From Rahnella bruchi (GTDB lineage Bacteria; Pseudomonadota; Gammaproteobacteria; Enterobacterales; Enterobacteriaceae), in contig NZ_QZWI01000010.1 of assembly GCF_003614975.1 (NCBI RefSeq), forward strand, positions 62,001 through 126,000: DNA of 64,000 nucleotides, written 5' to 3'. This document shows, in pieces, positions 1 through 9,155 of the stretch; the stretch's first letter is position 1; each line of letters begins with the position of its first letter. Both the position numbers and the translations under genes were made by a program. The notes beneath the pieces are model-generated. The model made no database searches, had not been told where the DNA came from, and worked only from the letters and a program-made list of their open reading frames with translations.

Positions 1-91
1 CGTATTTGCCGATCGGGAATCGATTTGAAACACTGTCGGCTTAACAGTTTGTTTCAACTTGAATATTTATTCACGGAAAGAGTAAACCTTT

Positions 92-904
92 ATGCGCACC
101 TTATTAAAACTATCCGTTCTGGCATTATCTCTGGCGGGCGCACTGGCGCTGAGCGCTTGTGATCAGAAATCCAATGAGAATCACATCAAGGTCGGGATCA
201 GTGCAGGTATCGATCAGCAGATGTGGGAAACCATCAAAAAAACCGCCAAAGACAAATACAATCTGGATGTCGACGTGGTGACGTTCAACGATTTTGTATT
301 GCCGAATTCCGCGCTGAGCAGCGGTGATATCGACGTTAACGCCTTCCAGCACCGTCCTTATCTGGATAAACAAATCAAAGAACGCGGTTACAAGCTGGCG
401 GAAGTGGGGAAAACCTTCGTTTATCCGATCGCTGGATATTCCCGCAAAATTAAATCCATCGATCAGCTGAGTGACGGCGCACAGGTGGCGGTGCCTAACG
501 ATCCGACAAATCTTGGCCGCTCGCTGTTGCTGCTGCAAAAAGTCGGGCTGATCAAACTGAAAGAGGGCGTGGGTCTGTTGCCGACGTCGCTGGATATTAT
601 CGAAAATCCAAAGCATCTGAAGATTGTTGAAATCGAAGCGCCTCAGCTGACCCGCGCGATTGACGATAACAAAATCGAGCTGGCGATCATCAATACGACG
701 TATTCAGGCCAGATCGGGCTGACGCCAGGTAAAAACGGACTCTTTGTGGAAGACAAAGATTCACCTTACGTGAACATCATTGTGGCGCGTGAAGATAACA
801 AAGACAGTCAGGCGGTGAAGGAACTGGTGGAAGCTTATCAGACTGACGCCACCGTCAAAGCGGCAGATGCCATCTATCATGGCGATGCAGTAAAAGGCTG
901 GTAA
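92..904 (+). CDS. MetQ/NlpA-family substrate-binding lipoprotein
   Basis: A 270-residue protein with a lipoprotein signal peptide: a hydrophobic segment followed by the lipobox LSAC, with the lipidated Cys at about residue 23. The mature part has the NlpA/MetQ pattern of methionine ABC importers (IKVGISAG near the N-terminus, later a VAVPNDPTNLGRSL segment that contacts ligand). Length matches MetQ/NlpA (about 270 residues). It should bind methionine or a related amino acid in the periplasm while anchored to the inner membrane. No metN or metI follows; a terminator comes directly after, so this looks like a solitary NlpA-type paralog. The ligand is inferred from the family only. Confidence 0.9.
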   Translation: MRTLLKLSVLALSLAGALALSACDQKSNENHIKVGISAGIDQQMWETIKKTAKDKYNLDVDVVTFNDFVLPNSALSSGDIDVNAFQHRPYLDKQIKERGYKLAEVGKTFVYPIAGYSRKIKSIDQLSDGAQVAVPNDPTNLGRSLLLLQKVGLIKLKEGVGLLPTSLDIIENPKHLKIVEIEAPQLTRAIDDNKIELAIINTTYSGQIGLTPGKNGLFVEDKDSPYVNIIVAREDNKDSQAVKELVEAYQTDATVKAADAIYHGDAVKGW

Positions 905-931
905 TACGTAGATAAGTATTAATGATTATTG

Positions 932-965
932 AATCCTGAGATTCTAAAATCTCAGGATTTTTTGT
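932..965 (+). terminator. Rho-independent terminator after the MetQ-like gene
   Basis: A 12-bp perfect stem (AATCCTGAGATT at 932-943 with its complement at 948-959), a 4-nt loop and a run of T. It ends the lipoprotein transcript before the convergent yodC-like gene. Confidence 0.9.
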
Positions 966-981
966 TTCTGCGAAGTTAGAC

Positions 982-1161
982 TCAGCAAACGCCGAAATCG
1001 CCTTCTTCCTGATACAGGCTCACGGTATCTGCTTTCACTTCAATTTCCTTTGCACCGAACTCGTCCTGACGCGTACACCACAGGGTGTCGCCTTCAACAC
1101 GTTGCACGACCAGTTTCGGGCCGCCGGTCTTGGACTGAACGATATCTTGGGGGTTAAACAT
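982..1161 (-). CDS. YodC-family small protein (DUF2158)
   Basis: A 59-residue protein starting MFNPQDIVQSKTGGP, the start pattern of YodC/DUF2158 proteins, with a central WCTRQDEFG-like segment. I start at 1161 because AGAGGA lies at good spacing upstream. An in-frame start at 1302 would add 47 poorly conserved residues and run into the divergent promoter region. Function is unknown across the family. It is divergent from the OsmC-type gene and convergent with the lipoprotein gene. Confidence 0.8.
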   Translation of the reverse strand: MFNPQDIVQSKTGGPKLVVQRVEGDTLWCTRQDEFGAKEIEVKADTVSLYQEEGDFGVC

Positions 1162-1294
1162 GTTTTTTCCTCTGTTTTCAATGACGTTGTAATGATGGAA
1201 AAACGTGTCCGCAGGCCGCATAGCCCGGCCAACCTCGCGAAACACCGATCTGAAGCTATACTTAAAGTTAATGTAATACAAACCGGAGGAAAAC

Positions 1295-1726
1295 ATGACC
1301 ATTCATAAGAAAGGGCAGGCGCATTGGGAAGGTGACATCAAACACGGTAAAGGTCACATCTCTTCTGAAAGCGGCGCGCTGAAGGAACAGCCTTATGGTT
1401 TCAACACCCGTTTTGAAGGAAAACCCGGAACGAACCCGGAAGAATTAATAGCAGCAGCGCATTCTGCCTGCTTCTCGATGGCTCTTTCGCTGATGCTCGG
1501 TGAAGCGGGTCACACTCCTGAAAGTATCGATACCGTCGCAGACGTTTCACTGGATAAAGTGGATGGCGGCTTTGCGATCACCAAAATCGCGCTCGACAGC
1601 AAAGTAAAACTGCCGGGGATCGATAAAGACACATTCGACGAAATCATCAAAAAAGCCAAAGCCGGTTGCCCGGTATCTCAGGTACTGAAAGCAGAAATCA
1701 CGCTGACGTATCAGCTTGAAAATTGA
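1295..1726 (+). CDS. osmC: OsmC/Ohr-family peroxidase
   Basis: A 143-residue protein of normal OsmC length. Both redox cysteines of the family are visible: one in AAHSACFSMAL and one in KAGCPVS, spaced as in thiol-dependent hydroperoxide reductases. These cytoplasmic enzymes reduce organic hydroperoxides and are often osmotically or stationary-phase induced in enterobacteria. The start has GGAGGA upstream. It is monocistronic: divergent from the yodC-like gene and followed by a terminator. OsmC rather than Ohr is judged from the N-terminal HWEGDIKHGKG pattern. Confidence 0.9.
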   Translation: MTIHKKGQAHWEGDIKHGKGHISSESGALKEQPYGFNTRFEGKPGTNPEELIAAAHSACFSMALSLMLGEAGHTPESIDTVADVSLDKVDGGFAITKIALDSKVKLPGIDKDTFDEIIKKAKAGCPVSQVLKAEITLTYQLEN

Positions 1727-1750
1727 TGAAAGCCTGAAATTTTGAATCTG

Positions 1751-1779
1751 AAAGCCACGCGAAGTTTGCGTGGCTTTTC
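1751..1779 (+). terminator. Terminator after osmC
   Basis: Stem AAAGCCACGC (1751-1760) with GCGTGGCTTT, 7-nt loop, then TTTT. It lies between convergent osmC and the toxin gene and could work in both directions. Confidence 0.85.
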
Positions 1780-1784
1780 TGTTG

Positions 1785-2132
1785 TTAGCCCATGATCAAC
1801 TTTTTAAACAACAGTTCCTGAACATTTTGCCGCTGCGAAAGAAGCACGTACACGGAGATAAGGTTTGCCGATTCATCATAGGTATAAATGATGCGGTAAC
1901 CATTCAATGTATTACATTCGCGAAATTTGATGATACCCAGCGCGGCGAGATCGGGTGCAACCGGGCAGGATAAAGGAAAAACTTTCACTTTTGCTTCAAA
2001 CTCATCCAACACTGCGTTGATGATTTTTAGCGCATCGTTTCCCTGTGAGGTCTGGAACGACGCAATTTCATCAATAGACAACTTTACAGTTTGCAGGTAC
2101 TCAATCGTGATTTTACTTTTCGTCGCAGACAT
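1785..2132 (-). CDS. RelE/ParE-type toxin of a type II toxin-antitoxin pair
   Basis: A 115-residue basic protein. The C-terminal half has the RelE/ParE-fold pattern (GYRIIYTYDES, then a strand-like SVYVLLSQRQN, then a C-terminal helix). It lies 37 bp downstream of a Phd/YefM-type antitoxin on the same strand, the usual antitoxin-first order. RelE homologs are ribosome-dependent mRNA endonucleases and ParE homologs poison gyrase; sequence inspection cannot decide between them. The N-terminal 30 residues are longer than in canonical RelE. Confidence 0.75.
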   Translation of the reverse strand: MSATKSKITIEYLQTVKLSIDEIASFQTSQGNDALKIINAVLDEFEAKVKVFPLSCPVAPDLAALGIIKFRECNTLNGYRIIYTYDESANLISVYVLLSQRQNVQELLFKKLIMG

Positions 2133-2169
2133 AAATTGATCCCAATAATCAGCAGATCAGATGAGAGGT

Positions 2170-2403
2170 TCATCTGGCAAGATCTGCTAACAACTGTTCT
2201 CTCGTGAATGTCCGGCCCTCTGCTTTATCATTTTCTGCCAGTGTAAGCAGCTTGAGTAAAGCAATGGTTTCATCCCTTTTTTGTCTGTCTTCAAAGGATT
2301 CAATCACGTAAGCCGGTTCACCATTCTGAGTGACCAGTATCGGTTGTGATAAATCAAGTACAGCAGCATGCTTCTTTACGAAGCTGATAGTCTGTATTTG
2401 CAT
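2170..2403 (-). CDS. Phd/YefM-type antitoxin
   Basis: A 77-residue protein starting MQIQTISFVKKHAA with the Phd/YefM DNA-binding pattern followed by LSQPILVTQNGEPAYVIES, the conserved hairpin of this family (vtknGkp.aVl). The C-terminal part (EGRTFTREQLLADL) is the likely toxin-binding tail. ATG at 2403 is preferred over an upstream in-frame TTG because GGAG sits at ideal spacing. It forms a pair with the RelE/ParE-type gene and probably autorepresses the operon, as the family does. Confidence 0.8.
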   Translation of the reverse strand: MQIQTISFVKKHAAVLDLSQPILVTQNGEPAYVIESFEDRQKRDETIALLKLLTLAENDKAEGRTFTREQLLADLAR

Positions 2404-2553
2404 GTTTAATTTCTCCGCCAAGTTTTACGGTCTAAATATAGTTCTTTTAAAGACTGCTTGCAAAGTAAGTTTCCCATTCTCCGGTATGCCTCGCAAAACG
2501 CCTGTCCCCGGTTTGACAAAAATCCGCCCTCTGCCATTACTTGATCATTCCCT

Positions 2554-2588
2554 AAAACCGAATGCTGACGCTAAGGATTCGGTTTTTT
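2554..2588 (+). terminator. Terminator-like hairpin just upstream of lysR
   Basis: AAAACCGAAT (2554-2563) pairs with ATTCGGTTTT (2577-2586) and is followed by further T. It lies only 20 bp before the LysR start, so it is either an attenuator in the lysR leader or a leftover terminator of a lost upstream gene. Confidence 0.6.
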
Positions 2589-2608
2589 AATGCGATGAGA
2601 GAGTCGTT

Positions 2609-3517
2609 ATGCTGACGCTGCGCCAGATCCGCCATTTTATTGCCGTTGCCGAGACCGGATCGATATCCGCTGCTGCCCAGGCCTCTTTTGTTTCACAGTC
2701 CTCGCTGACTCAGGCGATTCAGCAACTTGAGACGGAAACGGAGGCGCGTCTTTTTGACCGCCACCCCAAAGGGATGACGCTGACCCATCAGGGGCATCAG
2801 TTTTTACGCCAGTCCTATCTTATTCTCGCCACCGTCGATAACGCCAAACGCAGCCTGCAAATGGGTACCGAAAATGTCACCGGTCAGCTGACGCTGGGCG
2901 TGACCAGCCTGGTGGCCGGATACTTTCTGGTGGATTTACTCAAGCAATTCAACGCCTATTACCCGAATGTCGACGTCAAAGTGGTGGAGGATGAACGCCA
3001 GTACATCGAACATCTGCTGGTTAGCGGCGAAATAGACATTGGGGTGCTGATCCTCTCAAATCTGGAAGACCGCGATGCGCTGCAAACCGAGGTGCTGACG
3101 CATTCTTCGTACCGCCTTTGGCTGCCGCCGCTGCATCCTTTGCTTGAACGTGAAAGCATTTCTCTGGCGGATATTGCGAATGAACCGCTGATCCAGCTCA
3201 ACGTGGATGAGATGGAAAAACATGCGCAGCGGCTGTGGGCGCGTGCCGGGCTGAAGCCTAATATTGCGATGAAAACCGCGTCAACGGAGGCGGTGCGCAG
3301 TCTGGTGGCTGCCGGGCTGGGCGTATCCGTGCAGCCGGACATGGCGTACCGCGCCTGGTCACTGGAAGGAAATATGATTGAAGCCAGCAAGCTGGAAGAT
3401 TCTATCGAGCCTCTGGATATCGGACTGGCATGGCGTCGCGGTAGTGCGCGGCCAGAACTGGTGACGCCTTTCCTGACGATTGCCCGTGAAAACAGCGCCA
3501 AGAGAAAGCCGTCATAA
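2609..3517 (+). CDS. LysR-family regulator next to the putrescine catabolic locus
   Basis: A 302-residue protein of typical LTTR length. The N-terminal winged helix-turn-helix is clear (MLTLRQIRHFIAVAETGSIS, then a second helix with QSSLTQAIQQLE and the LFDR motif), followed by the two-lobed effector domain. It lies upstream of and in the same direction as the aldehyde dehydrogenase gene, so it probably controls the ALDH-ydcSTUV-patD locus. The ligand could be a polyamine catabolite, but that is inference from position. E. coli ydc is controlled by YdcR (a MocR type), so the control differs here. Confidence 0.88.
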   Translation: MLTLRQIRHFIAVAETGSISAAAQASFVSQSSLTQAIQQLETETEARLFDRHPKGMTLTHQGHQFLRQSYLILATVDNAKRSLQMGTENVTGQLTLGVTSLVAGYFLVDLLKQFNAYYPNVDVKVVEDERQYIEHLLVSGEIDIGVLILSNLEDRDALQTEVLTHSSYRLWLPPLHPLLERESISLADIANEPLIQLNVDEMEKHAQRLWARAGLKPNIAMKTASTEAVRSLVAAGLGVSVQPDMAYRAWSLEGNMIEASKLEDSIEPLDIGLAWRRGSARPELVTPFLTIARENSAKRKPS

Positions 3518-3584
3518 CCGGAGCATTCGTTTTTTCCGAACGCAGCCTTCAGTAATTGCTATTTGTTGCCCTCAGAGAAATTAC

Positions 3585-3598
3585 CTAATGTGAATTAG
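3585..3598. promoter_or_regulatory. Candidate LysR-type operator before the ALDH gene
   Basis: The inverted repeat CTAAT-N4-ATTAG lies in the AT-rich 149-bp gap between lysR and the ALDH gene, about 70 bp before the ALDH start. It resembles LTTR boxes (AT-rich dyads with a T...A core). No binding evidence; position only. Confidence 0.4.
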
Positions 3599-3666
3599 CA
3601 GTTTTGTTACTAGCTAATAACATTTTTGTTAATTGATGGTGACTGACTTCTCTGAGGGGCAGTACG

Positions 3667-5130
3667 ATGTCGGATGCAGAATTTGTTGCCATTTTCTCTG
3701 ATAAACACGCAATCAACGGCGACCTTCTGCACGGCGAGGGCGCAACGCAAAGTATTTTTAATCCCGCCAGCGGAGAGGTGATTGCAGAAGTGGCGGAAAC
3801 GTCACTGGCACAGGTGAATATGGCGGTGAATGCTGCCAGTCAGGCGTTTACCCGCTGGTCACGTACCACTCCCGCCGAACGTGCCACTCTCCTGTTGCGG
3901 ATTGCCGATGCTATTGAAAGGCAGGCGCCGCAGCTGGCGCGTCTTGAAGCCCTGAACTGCGGTAAACCGCTGTATCAGGCGCTGAATGACGACCTGCCTG
4001 CAGCCGTGGATGTGTTCCGTTTTTTCGCCGGAGCTGTCCGGTGTCAGCAGGGTCAGTTGTCCGGTGAATATCTGCCCGGTCATACCTCGATGGTGCGCCG
4101 TGATCCGCTGGGCGTGGTCGCTTCTATCGCGCCGTGGAATTACCCGCTGATGATGTCAGCGTGGAAAATCGCCCCGGCGCTGGCTGCCGGAAACACCGTC
4201 GTTTTCAAACCTTCCGAACATACTCCGCTGACCATTCTTGCCTTACTGCCTGCCCTGCAGGACATCCTGCCGCCGGGCGTTCTTAACGTGATCACCGGCA
4301 GCGGCGAAGGTGTCGGCAACGCACTGGTCAGCCATTCTCACGTTCGTCTGATTTCCCTGACCGGCGATATCGTCACCGGTCAGCGGATTTTGCAGGCCGC
4401 CGTGAAAACTGTGAAACGCACCCATCTTGAACTGGGCGGCAAAGCGCCGGTGATTGTGTGTAATGACGCGGATATCGACGATGTGGTTCACGCCGTCAGC
4501 ACCTGGGGTTATTACAACGCCGGACAGGATTGCACCTCCGCCTGTCGCGTATATGCGCAGGCCGGAATTTATGAGCGTCTGGTGGAAAGACTGGGCGACG
4601 CCGTGGCGCAGCTGCCGTTTGCCAAAAAGAACGACAGCGAAAACTTTATGGGGCCGCTGATAAGCAGCCGACAGCGCGACCGCGTGTCCAGCTTTGTCGA
4701 ACGGGCACTGAGCCAGCCGCATATCGAGCGCATTACCGGCGCGGCGTCGCATTCCGGCTCCGGTTTTTACTATCAGCCGACGCTGCTGGCGGGCTGCCTG
4801 CAAACTGATGAAATCGTGCAGCGCGAAGTGTTCGGGCCGGTGGTCAGCGTCACGCGTTTTGACTCGCTCGAACAGGTCGTCAGCTGGGCCAACGAATCCG
4901 AATACGGGCTGGCATCGTCAGTCTGGACACAAAATATCGACCTCGCCATGCAGATTTCCTCGCATCTGCAATATGGCACCACGTGGATTAACACCCACTT
5001 TTCTCTGGTCAGTGAAATGCCGCACGGCGGACTCAAACGCTCCGGCTACGGTAACGATCTTTCCAGTTATTCCTTACAGGACTACAGCGTAGTCAGACAC
5101 ATCATGGCGAAGTTCAAACCTCAATTCTAA
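3667..5130 (+). CDS. Aldehyde dehydrogenase, PatD/gamma-aminobutyraldehyde dehydrogenase-like (first copy)
   Basis: A 487-residue NAD-dependent ALDH. Visible are the cofactor-side motif [10 protein letters not shown], the general-base Glu in LELGGKAP, and the catalytic Cys in GQDCTSACR. Start: GAGGGG upstream of ATG. It is clearly paralogous to the patD gene at 9156 (shared ALNCGKPL, FRFFAGA/FRYFAGA and [21 protein letters not shown] type blocks). It opens the transporter operon, with ydcS 35 bp downstream. The likely role is oxidation of an aminoaldehyde such as 4-aminobutyraldehyde or 3-aminopropanal. The exact substrate cannot be told; betaine aldehyde is an alternative. Confidence 0.88.
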   Translation: MSDAEFVAIFSDKHAINGDLLHGEGATQSIFNPASGEVIAEVAETSLAQVNMAVNAASQAFTRWSRTTPAERATLLLRIADAIERQAPQLARLEALNCGKPLYQALNDDLPAAVDVFRFFAGAVRCQQGQLSGEYLPGHTSMVRRDPLGVVASIAPWNYPLMMSAWKIAPALAAGNTVVFKPSEHTPLTILALLPALQDILPPGVLNVITGSGEGVGNALVSHSHVRLISLTGDIVTGQRILQAAVKTVKRTHLELGGKAPVIVCNDADIDDVVHAVSTWGYYNAGQDCTSACRVYAQAGIYERLVERLGDAVAQLPFAKKNDSENFMGPLISSRQRDRVSSFVERALSQPHIERITGAASHSGSGFYYQPTLLAGCLQTDEIVQREVFGPVVSVTRFDSLEQVVSWANESEYGLASSVWTQNIDLAMQISSHLQYGTTWINTHFSLVSEMPHGGLKRSGYGNDLSSYSLQDYSVVRHIMAKFKPQF

Positions 5131-5165
5131 AAACAACATTTACGACGACAGGACAGGAGTAAGCG

Positions 5166-6323
5166 ATGAATAAGAACAACGGTGTTTACGCTTTATCTGC
5201 AATTTGTTTGGGCCTGCTGAGTTTCTTAAATAGCGCGCTGGCCGCAGACGCACCCACCAGTATTGGCAAAGGCGAAGGCCAGTTAAATATTGTCGCGTGG
5301 CCGGGTTATATCGAGCGCGGCGAGAGCGACAAAAATTACGACTGGGTGACGCAGTTTGAAAAGCAAACCAGTTGCAAGGTGAATGTAAAAACCGCAGCGA
5401 CGTCCGATGAAATGGTCAGCCTGATGGCGAAAGGCGGCTATGACCTGGTGACGGCGTCCGGTGATGCGTCGCTGCGTCTGATTTACGGTAAACGCGTGCA
5501 GCCTATTAATCCTGCGCTGATCCCGAACTGGAAGAACGTCGACCCGCGCCTGACGAAAGGCGCATGGTTCAATGTCGGCGGCAAAGTTTACGGTACGCCG
5601 TACCAGTGGGGGCCGAACCTGCTGATGTACAACACTAAAACGTTCCCGACGCCGCCGGACAGCTGGGCGGTGATTTTCGTGCCGCAAAATCTGCCGGATG
5701 GTAAACCGAATCAGGGACGCGTTCAGGCGTATGACGGTCCGATTGCCATTGCTGACGCCGCGCTGTACCTGAAAAGCACGCAGCCGGATCTCAAAATCGA
5801 AGACCCGTATCAGCTCAACGACACCCAGTATCAGGCTGTGCTGAAACTACTGCGCGCCCAGCATCCGCTGATCCACCGCTACTGGCACGATGCGTCGGTG
5901 CAGATGAGCGATTTCAAAAACGAAGGCGTGGTCGCCAGCTCCTCATGGCCGTATCAGGCCAACTCGCTGAAAGGCGAAAAACAACCAATCGCCACCGTAT
6001 TCCCGAAAGAAGGCGTCACCGGCTGGGCGGATACCACCATGTTAGCGGCGGATTCCGAACATCCGAACTGTGCCTATCAGTGGATGAACTGGTCGCTTGA
6101 GCCGAAAGTGCAGGGCGACGTCGCCGCCTGGTTTGGTTCCGTGCCCGCTGTTCCGGCAGGATGTAAAGCCAGCCCGTTGCTCGGTGCAGAAGGCTGTCAG
6201 ACCAACGGTTTCGATAAATTTACGTCGATTTCATTCTGGAAAACGCCACAGTCCGAAGGCGGCAAGTTCGTTCCATACAGTAAATGGACTCAAGACTATA
6301 TCGCCATCATGGGCGGCCGTTAA
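5166..6323 (+). CDS. ydcS: Periplasmic putrescine-type binding protein YdcS
   Basis: A 385-residue protein with an ordinary Sec signal peptide (cleavage after SALA). It closely matches E. coli YdcS as I recall it, including IVAWPGYIERGESDK, the AATSDEMVSLMAKGGYDLVT region and the C-terminal YIAIMGGR. YdcS is the polyamine-class solute-binding protein of the YdcSTUV ABC importer. A good AGGAG precedes the start. The gene sits between an ALDH and the ATPase gene in one operon, consistent with uptake of putrescine or a related amine feeding the two dehydrogenases. Confidence 0.93.
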   Translation: MNKNNGVYALSAICLGLLSFLNSALAADAPTSIGKGEGQLNIVAWPGYIERGESDKNYDWVTQFEKQTSCKVNVKTAATSDEMVSLMAKGGYDLVTASGDASLRLIYGKRVQPINPALIPNWKNVDPRLTKGAWFNVGGKVYGTPYQWGPNLLMYNTKTFPTPPDSWAVIFVPQNLPDGKPNQGRVQAYDGPIAIADAALYLKSTQPDLKIEDPYQLNDTQYQAVLKLLRAQHPLIHRYWHDASVQMSDFKNEGVVASSSWPYQANSLKGEKQPIATVFPKEGVTGWADTTMLAADSEHPNCAYQWMNWSLEPKVQGDVAAWFGSVPAVPAGCKASPLLGAEGCQTNGFDKFTSISFWKTPQSEGGKFVPYSKWTQDYIAIMGGR

Positions 6324-6376
6324 TACGCGGCATCCTTTGCTTATTCCAGTGAAAACTTTGAAACCGGGAGCGAACT

Positions 6377-7399
6377 ATGCCCGCCGTACAATTTATCAAT
6401 GTTTCCCGAATATTCGGGGAAACTAAAGCCGTCGATAATGTGTCTATCGATATTCAGGACGGCGAGTTCTTTTCGATGCTCGGGCCTTCGGGCTCGGGGA
6501 AAACCACCTGCCTGCGCCTGATTGCCGGGTTTGAAACGCTGTCATCCGGTTCCATCCGCATTCATGGTAAAGAGGCCACAAAGCTCGCGCCGTATGAGCG
6601 GGATGTGAATACCGTCTTTCAGGATTATGCGCTGTTTCCGCACATGACCGTGCTGGAGAACGTCGCGTATGGCCTGATGGTGAAAGGCGTGGGCAAAAAG
6701 GAGCGCAATATCCGCGCGATGGAAGCCCTTGAGCGGGTGGCGCTCGGGTTTACTGCGGCACGCAAGCCGGCATTTTTATCCGGCGGTCAGCGTCAGCGCG
6801 TGGCTCTGGCGCGGGCGCTGGTCAATCAGCCCAGCGTTTTGCTGCTTGATGAACCACTCGGTGCGCTCGATCTCAAACTGCGGGAGCAGATGCAGGGGGA
6901 GCTGAAAAAACTGCAACGCGAACTGGGTATTACCTTTATTTTCGTCACTCACGATCAGAGTGAAGCGTTGTCGATGTCAGACCGCGTGGCGGTGTTTAAT
7001 AACGGGCGCATCGAGCAGGTGGATTCACCGCGCGAGCTGTACCTCAATCCGCGCACGGCGTTTGTCGCGCAGTTTGTCGGTACAGCCAATGTGCTCAATT
7101 CAGATCTCTCCCTCAGGCTCACCGGGCTTTCCGGCAGCCGTTCGATTCGTCCTGAACATATCCGCCTGACACCACAACCCCAAGCCGACAGCAATGTCGT
7201 GCAGGTCAGCGCTATTCTGAAAGATATCCATTTTCAGGGAGCGGCGACGCGCTACGAACTGGCGCTGGACGGCGGCGAGCGGCTGTTTGTCAGTGAACCG
7301 AATAATCTGGCGGCCAGCCAGCAAACGCGCTTCCAGACCGGCCAGCCGGTGGTGGCATGCTGGGATCGTGACGCTATGGTGGCGCTGCTTGAGGGTTAA
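6377..7399 (+). CDS. ydcT: ABC transporter ATPase YdcT
   Basis: A 340-residue ATPase with Walker A (GPSGSGKTT), Q-loop (FQDYALFPHMTV), signature (LSGGQRQRVALARAL), Walker B (VLLLDEP) and H-loop (FVTHDQ). The C-terminal ~100 residues form a TOBE/OB-type regulatory domain, as in PotA-class ATPases. GGGAG lies before the ATG. It drives the YdcSTUV importer and is followed after 3 bp by ydcU. Confidence 0.95.
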   Translation: MPAVQFINVSRIFGETKAVDNVSIDIQDGEFFSMLGPSGSGKTTCLRLIAGFETLSSGSIRIHGKEATKLAPYERDVNTVFQDYALFPHMTVLENVAYGLMVKGVGKKERNIRAMEALERVALGFTAARKPAFLSGGQRQRVALARALVNQPSVLLLDEPLGALDLKLREQMQGELKKLQRELGITFIFVTHDQSEALSMSDRVAVFNNGRIEQVDSPRELYLNPRTAFVAQFVGTANVLNSDLSLRLTGLSGSRSIRPEHIRLTPQPQADSNVVQVSAILKDIHFQGAATRYELALDGGERLFVSEPNNLAASQQTRFQTGQPVVACWDRDAMVALLEG

Positions 7400-7402
7400 A
7401 CG

Positions 7403-8347
7403 ATGGATATCAGTATGACTCCTTATGAGAAGCGGGCGCGGCGTGGCCGGGCGCTGATCACCTTTCTGCATCATCGCCCCGGATTTTATCTGGCGCTGCT
7501 GCTGGTTCCGCCACTGTTGTGGTTCGGTGCCATCTATTTAGGCTCACTGTTTGCGCTGCTGTGGCAGGGTTTGTATACCTTCGACGATTTCACCATGACG
7601 GTGTCGTCGACGCTGACCACCGCAAATCTGCGCGCGCTGTTCGATCCGGTGAACGCTGACATCATTATCCGCACGGTGAGTATGGCGCTGCTGGTGTCGT
7701 TTTTCAGCGCGGTGCTGGCGTTTCCGATCGCTTATTACATGGCGCGCTACATTACGGGCAAGAAAAAAGCCTTCTTCTATGTCGCGATCATGTTGCCGAT
7801 GTGGGCGAGTTACATCGTCAAAGCCTATGCGTGGACGTTGCTGCTTTCCAAAGGCGGCGTGCTGCAATGGTTCCTGGAACATCTCGGGCTGGAACCGCTG
7901 CTCGCGGCGATGCTGAGTTTGCCGGGCATCGGCGGCAATACGCTGTCAACGTCGGGGATTGGTCGCTTCTGGGTGTTCGTCTACATCTGGCTGCCGTTCA
8001 TGATATTGCCGATTCAGGCGGCGCTGGAACGTCTGCCACCGTCGCTGATCCAGGCATCTGAAGACTTAGGCGCAAAACCCTGGCAGACGCTGCGTTATGT
8101 CATCTTTCCGCTGTCGGTGCCGGGCATTGCGGCCGGTTCGATTTTCACCTTCTCCCTGACGCTTGGCGATTACATCATCCCGCAATTGGTGGGGCCTCCG
8201 GGGTATTACATCGGCAATATGGTGTATTCCCAGCAGGGGTCGATTGGCAACATGCCGATGGCGGCGGCGTTCACGCTGGTGCCGATTGTGCTGATTGCTG
8301 TTTATCTGTCGATGGTTAAACGACTGGGAGCTTTCGATGCACTCTAA
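7403..8347 (+). CDS. ydcU: ABC transporter permease YdcU
   Basis: A 314-residue inner-membrane permease with about six hydrophobic segments and the EAA coupling motif ([23 protein letters not shown]) near residue 220 that docks on the ATPase. It is PotB-like. The start is three bases after the ydcT stop, with GAGGG upstream, and its end overlaps the ydcV start by 11 bp, so ydcT-U-V are translationally coupled. Confidence 0.93.
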   Translation: MDISMTPYEKRARRGRALITFLHHRPGFYLALLLVPPLLWFGAIYLGSLFALLWQGLYTFDDFTMTVSSTLTTANLRALFDPVNADIIIRTVSMALLVSFFSAVLAFPIAYYMARYITGKKKAFFYVAIMLPMWASYIVKAYAWTLLLSKGGVLQWFLEHLGLEPLLAAMLSLPGIGGNTLSTSGIGRFWVFVYIWLPFMILPIQAALERLPPSLIQASEDLGAKPWQTLRYVIFPLSVPGIAAGSIFTFSLTLGDYIIPQLVGPPGYYIGNMVYSQQGSIGNMPMAAAFTLVPIVLIAVYLSMVKRLGAFDAL

Positions 8348-9143
8348 ACGCGCACCCTGGTTACTCAAACTTTCCGCGTGGGGCGGGCTGGTATTCCTGC
8401 ATTTCCCGCTGCTCATCATCGCGGTATACGCCTTTAACACTGAAGACGCGGCGTTCAGTTTTCCGCCGAAAGGCTTCACGCTGCACTGGTTTGCGGTGGC
8501 GGCCGGACGGCATGACATCCTCGACGCCATCTGGCTTTCGGTGCAAATCGCCTGTTACGCCACGGTGATTGCGATGGTGCTCGGCACGCTGGCGGCAGCG
8601 GCATTGTACCGGCGCAATTTCTACGGCAAAAACAGCATCACTTTACTGTTCATGCTGCCGATTGCCTTACCGGGGATCATCACCGGTCTGGCGCTGCTTA
8701 ACGCATTTCATGCGGCGCAAATCGAGCCGGGCATGCTGACCATCGTTATCGGTCACGCCACGTTCTGCATGGTGATTGTTTATAACAACGTGATCGCGCG
8801 GTTCCGGCGCATCACCCACAGCCTGATTGAAGCCTCGATGGATTTAGGCGCGGACGGCTGGCAGACCTTCCGCTACATCATTTTACCCAACCTCAGCACT
8901 GCGCTACTGGCGGGCGGAATGCTGGCGTTTGCGCTGTCTTTCGACGAAATCATCGTCACTACGTTCACCGCCGGACACGAGCGCACGCTGCCTATCTGGC
9001 TGCTCAATCAGCTGGGACGTCCGCGCGAAGTACCGGTCACTAACGTGGTAGCGCTGTGCCTGATGGTACTGACCATGATCCCGATCCTGGGCGCGTGGTA
9101 TCTGACAAGAAACGGGTCTGATGTGGCCGGTGACGGCAAATAA
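8337..9143 (+). CDS. ydcV: ABC transporter permease YdcV
   Basis: A 268-residue PotC-like permease with the EAA motif ([19 protein letters not shown]) and six membrane segments. I start at ATG 8337 because GGGAG lies 6 bases upstream and this gives the family N-terminus ([12 protein letters not shown]). An in-frame start at 8295 would extend deep into ydcU. It forms the membrane pore with YdcU. patD follows after 12 bp. Confidence 0.93.
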   Translation: MHSKRAPWLLKLSAWGGLVFLHFPLLIIAVYAFNTEDAAFSFPPKGFTLHWFAVAAGRHDILDAIWLSVQIACYATVIAMVLGTLAAAALYRRNFYGKNSITLLFMLPIALPGIITGLALLNAFHAAQIEPGMLTIVIGHATFCMVIVYNNVIARFRRITHSLIEASMDLGADGWQTFRYIILPNLSTALLAGGMLAFALSFDEIIVTTFTAGHERTLPIWLLNQLGRPREVPVTNVVALCLMVLTMIPILGAWYLTRNGSDVAGDGK

Positions 9144-9155
9144 TAAGGAAAAATA

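Noticed and set aside
125-616. Long open frames opposite real genes (here and, for example, 4243-4803, 8904-9545, 16354-17208, 19003-19536)
   Set aside because: They lie entirely within well-identified genes on the other strand, with low-complexity, Arg/His/Gln-rich translations and no ribosome sites; they arise from GC-rich codon use.
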